Below, in pieces: positions 36,263-43,417 of a stretch of 64,000 nucleotides of DNA (position 1 is its first letter; every line of letters starts with the position of its first letter). This stretch comes from Shinella curvata (GTDB lineage Bacteria; Pseudomonadota; Alphaproteobacteria; Rhizobiales; Rhizobiaceae), in assembly GCF_022899935.1 (NCBI RefSeq), contig NZ_JALJCJ010000002.1:682001-746000 (forward strand). Reading direction: 5' to 3'. The position numbers and the translations under genes were made by a program. The notes beneath the pieces were generated by a model, which made no database searches, was not told the DNA's origin, and was given only the letters and a program-made list of their open reading frames with translations.

Positions 36263-36280
36263 CTGTCACCTGGGTGACAG
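36263..36280. promoter_or_regulatory. 18-bp inverted repeat
   Basis: CTGTCACC-TG-GGTGACAG has perfect 8-bp arms. It lies 84 nt upstream of the 96-residue gene, in the 184-nt gap before the DinB-family gene. It resembles a dimeric operator. Confidence 0.35.
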
Positions 36281-36363
36281 CGCCGGACAGCCCCTCCATC
36301 GATGCCGTGCGCTCAGATAACCCAGGACTGTTTCACGACTATTGCAGGAAAGCGGTGTCACAC

Positions 36364-36885
36364 TCAACTTGTGGCCCGCAAAAATGACGAGCCCTCGGTG
36401 CGGACGAAATAGATGAGATCGAGCGTCAGGCTCGGCCCCCCAACCGCCGTCAGCATCCCGTGGCACTGGCCGCGATGGTGGGTCTGGTGGTTGAAAAGGT
36501 GGGTGAGGGCGTGGCCGAGGGGGTGGGTGATTAGGGTGGGGTTGGTCAGCGGCGTATAGGTAATGTCACGCGCGATCTGCTCCTCGTCGAGCCTATCGAT
36601 ATAGGCGACGATGCGCGCATCCTCGGCCTGGCGGGCGGCCCAGAGGTCGGCGACGTCCTTGCAGAGCACGGCATCGAGGGTGGTCGGGGCTTCGCCCGTG
36701 CCGGTGAAGCGCTTCAGCCAGATCCGGTCGGCCGCAAGCAGATGGTTCAGCGTGCGGTGCAGCGAGCCGAAGAAGGCGCCCAGGTTCCTGCGGTAGGCAT
36801 TGTCGTCGAGTGCGCTCACGGCTTCGTAGAGCGTGCCGTTGGCCCAGGCATTGTAGGCGGCGTACATGCGGTAATGGTCGAGCAT
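36364..36885 (-). CDS. DinB family protein
   Basis: A 173-residue four-helix-bundle protein of the DinB/YfiT type. The three histidines that normally bind a metal can be placed at H48 (LNHLLAADRIW), H133 and H137 (FNHQTHHRGQCHG). GGAG precedes the ATG at 36885. Members include thiol transferases such as bacillithiol and mycothiol enzymes, but no function is known for the alphaproteobacterial group. Divergent from a GST-family gene, which hints at thiol chemistry without proving it. Confidence 0.88.
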   Translation of the reverse strand: MLDHYRMYAAYNAWANGTLYEAVSALDDNAYRRNLGAFFGSLHRTLNHLLAADRIWLKRFTGTGEAPTTLDAVLCKDVADLWAARQAEDARIVAYIDRLDEEQIARDITYTPLTNPTLITHPLGHALTHLFNHQTHHRGQCHGMLTAVGGPSLTLDLIYFVRTEGSSFLRATS

Positions 36886-37017
36886 ACTGATCTCCGTGCT
36901 TTGCCCGACTATAGCGGATGCCTGCATCGGTGGCGGTGATGTCACCCATGAAATTATCTGATTTGCACAGCCGGCCGCCCTGCGCTCCAATGCCGGAAAA
37001 TCGATGACGAGGATTTC

Positions 37018-37707
37018 ATGACCCGATTGCTCTATGCGCTTGCCGGCGCCGACAAGGCCCGCCAGTTTTCGCCCCATGTGTGGAAGACCGTGATGTCGCT
37101 CGCCCACAAGGGACTTGATTACGAGACGATGCCCGTCGGCTTCACCGAGATCTCCGGTATTGAGAACGGCGGCACGGCGACGGTTCCTTTGCTGCGGGAT
37201 GGTGACAAGCTCGTCAGCGACAGTTTCGCCATCGCGCTCTACCTCGACGAGGCCTATCCCGACCGGCCCTCGCTGTTTGGCGGCCAGGGCGGCCAGGCGA
37301 TGGCTCGCTTCATCGAAAGCTGGTCTCAGTCCACCTTGCACATGGCCATCACCCGCATCGCCATCCTCGATATTCACAACCTGCTCGGTGAGGCGGACCA
37401 GGCCTATTTCCGCCGCAGCCGCGAGGAGCGCCTCGGCGCGTCGCTGGAGGAGATCGCAGCGGCCGGCAGGGCGGAGATCGAAACTTTCGCCAAAAAGCTG
37501 CAACCGTTGCGCAACATGCTGAAAACCCAGCCCTTTATCGGCGGCGAAAGCCCGCTCTTTCCCGACTATATCGTCTTCGGCGCCTTGCAGTGGCTGCGCA
37601 TCACGGCCGGCACGACCGTGCTGGAGGCGGACGACCCGGTGGCGCTCTGGTTTGCCCGCTGCCTCGATCTGCATGGCGGCATCGGCCGGCGTGTGACGGC
37701 GGGATGA
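37018..37707 (+). CDS. Glutathione S-transferase family protein
   Basis: A 229-residue GST-fold protein with a thioredoxin-like N-terminal domain (RLLYALAGADKARQFSPHVWK and the TATVPLLRDGDKLVSDSFAIALYLDEAYP glutathione-site region) and an all-helical C-terminal domain. It is of the beta-etherase-like/Atu5508-type branch. The substrate is unknown. It lies 105 nt upstream of ndk in the same orientation. Confidence 0.85.
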   Translation: MTRLLYALAGADKARQFSPHVWKTVMSLAHKGLDYETMPVGFTEISGIENGGTATVPLLRDGDKLVSDSFAIALYLDEAYPDRPSLFGGQGGQAMARFIESWSQSTLHMAITRIAILDIHNLLGEADQAYFRRSREERLGASLEEIAAAGRAEIETFAKKLQPLRNMLKTQPFIGGESPLFPDYIVFGALQWLRITAGTTVLEADDPVALWFARCLDLHGGIGRRVTAG

Positions 37708-37812
37708 AAGTTTGCGGCCGGCATCGCCAAAAGCCGCCACCCCCTTGTTTTGCGGCACGTTGGCGGCTATTGAACCGCCACTTTCACCGGAAAACCAAAG
37801 GGAAACGGGAAA

Positions 37813-38235
37813 ATGGCGATTGAACGCACCTTTTCGATGATCAAGCCGGACGCGACGAAGCGCAACCTGACCGGCGCCATCACCAAGATGCTGGAAGATG
37901 CGGGCCTGCGCGTCGTTGCTTCCAAGCGCGTCTGGATGAGCAAGCGCGAAGCCGAAGGCTTCTACGCCGTGCACAAGGAACGCCCCTTCTTCGGCGAGCT
38001 CGTTGAAGGCATGACCTCCGGCCCGACGATCGTTCAGGTTCTCGAAGGCGAAAACGCCATCCTCAAGAACCGCGAAATCATGGGCGCCACCAACCCGGCC
38101 AACGCCGACGAAGGCACGATCCGCAAGACGCATGCCCTGTCGATCGGCGAAAACTCGGTTCACGGCTCCGACGCCCCGGAAACCGCTGCCCAGGAAATCA
38201 AGTACTGGTTCTCCGACACCGAAATCGTCGGCTGA
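37813..38235 (+). CDS. ndk: Nucleoside diphosphate kinase
   Basis: Ndk equilibrates nucleoside diphosphates and triphosphates through a phosphohistidine. The active residue is H117 in [12 protein letters not shown], and the N-terminus [11 protein letters not shown] is typical. Length is 140 residues. The upstream gap contains an 8-bp inverted repeat (AGCCGCCA at 37732 and TGGCGGCT at 37761). A terminator follows. Confidence 0.98.
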   Translation: MAIERTFSMIKPDATKRNLTGAITKMLEDAGLRVVASKRVWMSKREAEGFYAVHKERPFFGELVEGMTSGPTIVQVLEGENAILKNREIMGATNPANADEGTIRKTHALSIGENSVHGSDAPETAAQEIKYWFSDTEIVG

Positions 38236-38278
38236 ATCGGTTTGTTCGGCTGAGGCCGGAAATCCCTGACATGTTTGA

Positions 38279-38306
38279 GAAACCGGGGCCGAGAGGCTCC
38301 GGTTTC
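38279..38306. terminator. Terminator between ndk and a convergent gene
   Basis: The stem GAAACCGGGGCC-GAGA-GGCTCCGGTTTC has one G-U pair. On the plus strand it is followed by TTCATTTTG. It separates ndk from the convergent gene ending at 38308. Confidence 0.82.
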
Positions 38307-38307
38307 T

Positions 38308-39708
38308 TCATTTTGCGGGATCGAAACGGAAGATCGGCTGGCCTGACAGCATCAGCGCCTCGGCGGGGTGATGCGTGTAGCTGGCGCAGGTCCGGTCGAG
38401 GCGCATCGCGAAATCCGTTGCCAGTGCCAGCTTCATTTCCGGTGGCTCGACCGTCAGCACGAAATCGGCAAGGCGGGCTATATCGCCTGCCGCAAACAGC
38501 AGTTCCGCCACGATGGGGGCTTTCACCTCGTCCTTCGCGAAGGGTGCCAGCGGAGAGGATTTGAGCAATGCGGCAAGCTCCGTCCACAGCGGCCATTTGC
38601 CCTGGAATTTTGCGCTGATGTCCTTGGGCATGTCAGGCAAATCGGCGCTTTTGCCGGTGAGATAGGGCGTAAGCGTATCGATTGCGATGACCCGGTCGAT
38701 CACGTCGCGGACCGAAACGTCGCCGACGGCGCGCATATGGACGTCGATGCTTTCGAGCGTGCCGTCGACCACGGTCGGGTCGGCTTCGTTTTCCCGCAGG
38801 ACCCTGTAGGCGGTCAGCCACGCCGTATTGAGCAGGCCGCCGGATTTGATGCGTCCTGCCTCGATATCGGCCATTACGGCCTGTGCGGCCTTTTCCGCAG
38901 GCGGAATGCTGCCCGTCTGGTTCACATAGGTCATCAGGAAATCGCGTTCTGGCTCCTGCGCCGCCGCGACCGTTACCGTGTGAAGACTCTTCTGCTGGGC
39001 CTGCATCCCGGCATCCGGCAGCGGGATGCGCGGCAGGGCCGGCCTGCCGACGAGAGCCGGCGCCCAGCTCCACATGCGGGTCAGGTCCGGAATCATGGAC
39101 TGGTCGGCAAAGCCGGCGACGAAGACCGGCCAGGCATTGGGGTCGCGCTGGGTGGCGGCGAGGCCGGCCTGGACGTAAAACAGCTTGTGGCGGCCCGCCG
39201 ATGCGGCGAGTTTGGCTTTCTCCTCGTCCGGCCAGTCGACGACGGCGGGCACGATGCTGCCGAGAAGGGATGTCCGCCGTTCGGGCGGCAGGCCGGCGAT
39301 GGCGGTGAACAGCTTTTCCTCGTCTCCCGCCTGGAGGATCGCCCGTAAGGTGGAGATCAGCCCGTTGAACTCTACGGGATCGCTCACTTTGAGCGCATCA
39401 TAGCCGCCCCGCGTCGCGTCGATCGCGCCGGCAAGGTCGATGGCATCGCGCACGCCGGCATCCCGCAGCCCATGGGCGAGCGTGGCTGCGTCGTCCATGG
39501 AAAGCCCGCCGTAGCGGATTTTCAGATAGCCGGCCTCCGCGCCGAAACCTCGCGCCTTCAGCCGCGGCAGTTTTTCCCGGTCCGCCAGAACCGCATCCGA
39601 AAAGGCGAGGATTGCGGCCTCCGCCGCGCAGGCTGCCGTTCCCTCGGCGTGAACCGTCGTCGTGGAGAGCACCGAAAAGCCGAGGGCCAAGGCAGGCAGG
39701 AACCGCAT
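38308..39708 (-). CDS. Secreted protein of unknown function
   Basis: A 466-residue protein with a signal peptide (MRFLPALALGFSVLSTTTVHA, cleavage near residue 21) and no later membrane segment, so it is probably periplasmic. The mature part is mostly helical, with repeated helix-turn-helix-like units reminiscent of alpha-solenoids, and two cysteines near the ends (C27 and one in RTCASY). I know no characterised homologue. It is followed on the same strand, 60 nt upstream in transcription order, by a lipoprotein and a regulator gene. Confidence 0.75.
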   Translation of the reverse strand: MRFLPALALGFSVLSTTTVHAEGTAACAAEAAILAFSDAVLADREKLPRLKARGFGAEAGYLKIRYGGLSMDDAATLAHGLRDAGVRDAIDLAGAIDATRGGYDALKVSDPVEFNGLISTLRAILQAGDEEKLFTAIAGLPPERRTSLLGSIVPAVVDWPDEEKAKLAASAGRHKLFYVQAGLAATQRDPNAWPVFVAGFADQSMIPDLTRMWSWAPALVGRPALPRIPLPDAGMQAQQKSLHTVTVAAAQEPERDFLMTYVNQTGSIPPAEKAAQAVMADIEAGRIKSGGLLNTAWLTAYRVLRENEADPTVVDGTLESIDVHMRAVGDVSVRDVIDRVIAIDTLTPYLTGKSADLPDMPKDISAKFQGKWPLWTELAALLKSSPLAPFAKDEVKAPIVAELLFAAGDIARLADFVLTVEPPEMKLALATDFAMRLDRTCASYTHHPAEALMLSGQPIFRFDPAK

Positions 39709-39768
39709 GCGAACATCCTCCCGATGAAACCGTTTCAGGCGGAACGCATGAGCCGTGCCGAAAATTCG

Positions 39769-40275
39769 TCAACCGGCGGCGCATTTCGCCGTTTCGAAAT
39801 GCGCCGGCGCCTTGCCGTCCTTGAAAACCGCGGGGTTCTTGTCATAGGCGGGGCCGACGACCAGCGCCTTTTCCGGCAGGATGCTCTGGTCGAGATTGGA
39901 CGTGACCTGGGTTTCCAGCGTCTGCAGCGTATTCCCATCAGGGCCGAGAAGCGAAATCGCGACCTTGTAGGGCTGGTTCTTCTTCACGCAGGTGATGTCG
40001 GGGCTTTCCAGCACCACGCGCGTCAGGTTCGGGAAGATCTTGCGCTCCAGCGTCAGCGGCGCCCCGCCGGCCGGATTTTCGAATTCGGCCTTCACGATGG
40101 AGCCCTCGGGCAGCGGCTCCGTCTGCTCCAGCGTCACCATGTAGGTCGCATAGGCGAGACGGTAGTTGAAGACGAACATCTTGCCGGTGAGTTTCAGCGG
40201 GTCGGGGCCGGTCTCGCGCTGGCAGGCGGTAAGCAGAAGCGCAAGAGGCAGGGCGATGAGAAGGGCTTTCTTCAT
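39769..40275 (-). CDS. Lipoprotein of unknown function
   Basis: A 168-residue lipoprotein. The lipobox LLTAC after MKKALLIALPLAL gives a lipidated cysteine at residue 17. The mature domain looks beta-rich (KMFVFNYRLAYATYMVTLEQTEPLPEGSIVKAEFENPAGG), with a Cys pair near the middle and end (ITCVKK and AKCAAG) that could form a disulfide. Its ATG overlaps the stop of the CGNR regulator gene by four nucleotides, so the two are coupled. Confidence 0.8.
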   Translation of the reverse strand: MKKALLIALPLALLLTACQRETGPDPLKLTGKMFVFNYRLAYATYMVTLEQTEPLPEGSIVKAEFENPAGGAPLTLERKIFPNLTRVVLESPDITCVKKNQPYKVAISLLGPDGNTLQTLETQVTSNLDQSILPEKALVVGPAYDKNPAVFKDGKAPAHFETAKCAAG

Positions 40276-40826
40276 GGCTGGGGCTCCTCGCGATTGCGGC
40301 GATAGTGGCGGCTGGCTTTCACCCGGTTGCCGCAGACGGCCATGTCGCACCATGCGCGCGAGCGGTTGCGGCTGCGGTCGAGAAAGAGCCAGTTGCAGTT
40401 CGGGCAGATTTTCAGCCGCTCCGGCTCCGGCCGCGACAGCAGCATCAGCGCGGAGCGGGCCGTGGCGCAATCGAGCGCCTGCGGCCGCTCGCCGGAAATC
40501 CGGAGCGTCGCCGAGATGGCGTCGAGCAGGTCGGCCAGAAGTGCGGGCTTTCCGCGCCCGAGCACTTCCGCGCGAAAATGCCGGTCGATCGCCTCGCGCA
40601 GCCGCACCAGCCCCGGGCGCGCCGGCTCGTCCACCGGCTCGAGCGCGCCGAACAGATCCCGCTCCGCCCCGTGCCGGTTTGCGCCGGAGGAAAAGGCATC
40701 CATCGTTGCGGCGTCGGAGAAGCGGTCGATGCGGCGTTGCGGATCGGCACGCAGCACGACGGAATTCGCGACATCGAGCGCGAGCGCGCCTCCGGAGAAA
40801 CGGTGCGGGGTCCAGGAAAAGGTCAT
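40272..40826 (-). CDS. CGNR zinc-finger/ABATE-domain regulator
   Basis: A 184-residue protein with an ABATE-type N-terminal domain (stress-response sensor fold, SGGALALDVANSVVLRADPQRRIDRF) and a C-terminal CGNR zinc finger. The zinc ligands are C141, C144, C160 and C165, with CGNR at 165-168. Such proteins are thought to be transcriptional regulators. The ATG at 40826 lies five nucleotides after a TAGAAT -10 box with no ribosome binding site, so the mRNA is probably leaderless. A 28-bp palindrome in the divergent promoter is its likely operator. Confidence 0.87.
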   Translation of the reverse strand: MTFSWTPHRFSGGALALDVANSVVLRADPQRRIDRFSDAATMDAFSSGANRHGAERDLFGALEPVDEPARPGLVRLREAIDRHFRAEVLGRGKPALLADLLDAISATLRISGERPQALDCATARSALMLLSRPEPERLKICPNCNWLFLDRSRNRSRAWCDMAVCGNRVKASRHYRRNREEPQP

Positions 40827-40831
40827 GCGAT

Positions 40832-40867
40832 ATTCTAACTGGTAAAAGCAGTTTTGCCAGTTATAAT
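40832..40867. promoter_or_regulatory. Divergent promoters overlapped by a 28-bp palindrome
   Basis: Two 12-nt arms, TAACTGGTAAAA and TTTTGCCAGTTA, flank GCAG (40836-40863), with one mismatch pair. On the plus strand CTGGTA (40839-40844) and TATAAT (40862-40867) are 17 nt apart. On the minus strand CTGGCA (40860-40855) and TAGAAT (40837-40832) are also 17 nt apart. A bound repressor would cover both promoters. Confidence 0.6.
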
Positions 40868-40893
40868 TTGTCTGCCAGAATCCGGGAACCGCC

Positions 40894-41790
40894 ATGGCCT
40901 ATTTCCTCCAGCAGATCGCCAATGCCGTGCCCGTGGCAGCGCTCTATGCGGCGCTCGCCTTCGGCTATTCCATCGCCTTTGCCGTCACGCGCCGGGCGGA
41001 TATCGGCTACGGTGCGCTCTTTGCTTTTTCGGCGCAGATGTTCGTGCTGTTTTCCGGTTATGGCTGGAGCCATCTGTGGCTCGTTCTTCCCGCCGCGCTC
41101 GGTTTCGGCGCGGTGATGGCGCTGCTCTACGGGGTCGGCGCGGGTCTCTTGGTGGGGCGGCATGTCATGCGCCCGCTCGCCTTTTCCTCCGACAATACGG
41201 TGGTGGTCGCGGCCCTCGGCGTCGTGCTGGTACTGATGGAGACGGCGCGGCTTGCTTCGGATACCCGCAGCCTCTGGCTCCCGCCGTTCCTCAATACACG
41301 CGTCGTTTTCTGGGAGGATCCGGCCTTTCCCGTCGTGCTGACGGTGATCCAGCTTGCCAACGCCGCCGCCATGCTCGCCATCGTCGCCATCGGCCACGTG
41401 ATGCTCGCCCGCTCCGCCTGGGGCCGGCGCTGGCGGGCGGTATCGCAAGACCGGAAGGCGGCGGAGCTCTGCGGCGTTGATGCGGCCGGCATCTATCTCT
41501 CGGCCTATGCGGTGGCTGCCTTGATCGCCTGTCTGACCGGCATCCTCGCCGTCTCCTACTACGGCAACATGGATTTTGGTGCGGGGCTTGTCTTCGGTGT
41601 GAAGGTGCTGTTCATCGCCGCCATCGGCGGGGCAGGGGCGCCCCTGCTTTCGGCTCTCGGCGGCGCGGCCATGGGGCTCGCCGAAACGCTGTGGAGCGCC
41701 TATGGCGATTTCCTCTGGCGGGATCTGGTGATCTTTTCCGCACTCGTCCTGCTTCTAGTGATCTTTCGCCGTGAGAAGCCGGTGCCCTAG
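40894..41790 (+). CDS. Orphan LivH-type branched-chain amino acid permease
   Basis: A 298-residue membrane protein with about eight helices, of the LivH/UrtB permease family (ADIGYGALFAFSAQMFVL, SQDRKAAELCGVDAAGIYLSAYAVAALIACLTGIL and the VFGVKVLFIAAIGGAGAPLLSALGGAAMGLAE region). No LivM, ATPase or binding-protein gene is nearby, so it either joins components encoded elsewhere or has another role. It is controlled from a promoter shared with the divergent CGNR regulator. Its stop overlaps the moaE stop region on the other strand. Confidence 0.87.
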   Translation: MAYFLQQIANAVPVAALYAALAFGYSIAFAVTRRADIGYGALFAFSAQMFVLFSGYGWSHLWLVLPAALGFGAVMALLYGVGAGLLVGRHVMRPLAFSSDNTVVVAALGVVLVLMETARLASDTRSLWLPPFLNTRVVFWEDPAFPVVLTVIQLANAAAMLAIVAIGHVMLARSAWGRRWRAVSQDRKAAELCGVDAAGIYLSAYAVAALIACLTGILAVSYYGNMDFGAGLVFGVKVLFIAAIGGAGAPLLSALGGAAMGLAETLWSAYGDFLWRDLVIFSALVLLLVIFRREKPVP

Positions 41791-42257
41791 GCCCACTTCT
41801 CCCGCGCCCGGTCGTCGCTCTCCTTGGCATCGACCCAGCCGCCATCGCGGCCGTCGGCGAAATGCTCCTTCTTCCAGAAGGGCGCCGATGTTTTCAGGTA
41901 GTCCATGACGAAGGAAGCGCCGTCGAAGGCGGCGTGGCGATGCGGGGCCACCGCGATGACCAGCACGATGTTTTCGCCCGGCGCGATCTTTCCGACGCGA
42001 TGGATGGCGGTGAGGCCGAGCAGCGAGAAACGCGCGATGGCCAGCTGGCAGATGCGGCCGATCTCGGCTTCCGCCATGCCGGGATAGTGTTCCAGTTCCA
42101 GCGCGGAGAGACGGCCGCCCTCATCGCGGCAGAGGCCGACGAAGCTGACGACGGCGCCTGCATCCGTCCGGCCGCCGGTGAGGCGCGCAGCCTCGACCGT
42201 GGCGTCGAAATCATCCTTCTGGACGCGAACAATGACCGGAGCCGAAACGCCGGCCAC
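41787..42257 (-). CDS. moaE: Molybdopterin synthase catalytic subunit
   Basis: MoaE converts cyclic pyranopterin monophosphate to molybdopterin with sulfur from MoaD. HRVGKIAPGENIVLVIAVAPHR and the lysine pair in SAPFWKKEHF are characteristic. Length is 156 residues. It follows moaD by three nucleotides. A molybdopterin oxidoreductase gene in this window (52204-54321) could be a client. Confidence 0.96.
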   Translation of the reverse strand: MAGVSAPVIVRVQKDDFDATVEAARLTGGRTDAGAVVSFVGLCRDEGGRLSALELEHYPGMAEAEIGRICQLAIARFSLLGLTAIHRVGKIAPGENIVLVIAVAPHRHAAFDGASFVMDYLKTSAPFWKKEHFADGRDGGWVDAKESDDRAREKWA

Positions 42258-42260
42258 GGC

Positions 42261-42515
42261 TCAGCCACCCGTCATCGGCGGGAAGAGGGCGATCTCGCGG
42301 GCGCCGAGGATAGGCTCGTCGTGCTCGACATGCTCCTGGTTGATCGCGATGCGGATCACCTTCTCGTGCTCGAGCGCATGGGCATATTCGTCACCGAGCG
42401 ACTTGAGGTGCCGCAGCAGGTCGGCGCCGGTCTTCACGCTGGCGGGCAGGTCGATGTTCTCCTCGCCCTTACCGATGCGTTCGCGCACCCAGGCGAAATA
42501 GACGAGCTTCGTCAT
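42261..42515 (-). CDS. moaD: Molybdopterin synthase sulfur carrier subunit
   Basis: An 84-residue ubiquitin-like protein ending in the essential GlyGly (PPMTGG), which carries the thiocarboxylate. The N-terminus KLVYFAWVRERIGKGEE is typical. It lies two nucleotides after pgsA and three before moaE, forming the conserved pgsA-moaD-moaE operon. Confidence 0.96.
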   Translation of the reverse strand: MTKLVYFAWVRERIGKGEENIDLPASVKTGADLLRHLKSLGDEYAHALEHEKVIRIAINQEHVEHDEPILGAREIALFPPMTGG

Positions 42516-42516
42516 C

Positions 42517-43101
42517 TCACTCGTCCACGATGTGCTTCAGGCCGGCGCGGAAATAGTCGTAGCCGGTATACATGGTGATGAGGGCGGCGGCCCAGAGCAG
42601 GGTGATACCGATCTCGGTCGTGTAGGGCAGGACCTTCTCACCGGCGGGGCCTGCGAGCAGGAAGCCGATGGCCAGCATCTGGATCGTCGTCTTCCACTTG
42701 GCGATGCGCGTCACGGGCACACTGACCTTGAGGTCGGCGAGATATTCGCGCAGGCCCGAGACGAGGATCTCGCGGCAGAGAATGATGATGGCCGCCCAGA
42801 TCGTCCAGCCGGCAATGGTGCCGTCGGCGGCCATGAGGAGCAGCACGGAGGCGACCAGCAGCTTGTCGGCGATCGGGTCGAGCATCCGGCCGATGTTCGA
42901 CGTCTGGTTCCAGATGCGGGCGAGATAGCCGTCGAGATAATCGGTGATCGAGGCGGCGGCGAACAGCCAGAAGGCCGTCCAGCGCGCGAAGTCAGACGAT
43001 TCGAGCCGCCCCTCCATGAAAAAGCAGAGCACGATCAGTGGAACGGCCACGATGCGGGCGTAGGTGAGCAGGTTCGGGATATTGTATGCGCGGGAAGCCA
43101 T
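42517..43101 (-). CDS. pgsA: CDP-diacylglycerol-glycerol-3-phosphate 3-phosphatidyltransferase
   Basis: PgsA makes phosphatidylglycerol phosphate, the precursor of phosphatidylglycerol and cardiolipin. The CDP-alcohol phosphotransferase motif runs from DYLDGYLAR to GRMLDPIADK (D-G-x2-A-R...G-x3-D-x3-D) at about residues 54-80. Six hydrophobic segments fit the family. Length is 194 residues. It heads pgsA-moaD-moaE. Confidence 0.95.
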   Translation of the reverse strand: MASRAYNIPNLLTYARIVAVPLIVLCFFMEGRLESSDFARWTAFWLFAAASITDYLDGYLARIWNQTSNIGRMLDPIADKLLVASVLLLMAADGTIAGWTIWAAIIILCREILVSGLREYLADLKVSVPVTRIAKWKTTIQMLAIGFLLAGPAGEKVLPYTTEIGITLLWAAALITMYTGYDYFRAGLKHIVDE

Positions 43102-43417
43102 GGAATCTTCAGTCTCGATCAGTTTGGGCTAGATGAGGTCTTTGTGACAGCGCCGTCAACCTTTGTTTCCGGCAATTCTTGGCGAATTTACGGTGCTCGG
43201 CTGAATGTGGGAGCGAAGTGCGTATTTTTGAATGGCTAAGCCGGCGCAGCCATTCTCTTTCGCTTGCCCCAGCCAGGTCGGATCGGTCTCTTGGGATCGA
43301 AAATTTCGCAACAATCCCAAATAGAATGCAGATCGCTTGGGGGGCTATTGCCGGATATGAGCACAATGTATTATTGCAATCTTCCATTGATTATCGACAA
43401 AGGGTTGCAACTGAAAC
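43102..43417. other. Divergent gap between pgsA and the RTX gene
   Basis: 316 nt without a supported gene. The half nearer the RTX gene is noticeably AT-richer than surrounding DNA. TTGCCG (43348-43353) and TATTAT (43369-43374) could form a weak plus-strand promoter with a short 15-nt spacer. I see no convincing operator, terminator or RNA gene. Confidence 0.4.

Noticed and set aside
37732-37768. 8-bp inverted repeat before ndk as a terminator of the GST gene
   Set aside because: The loop is over 20 nt and no T tract follows; chance pairing is likely.
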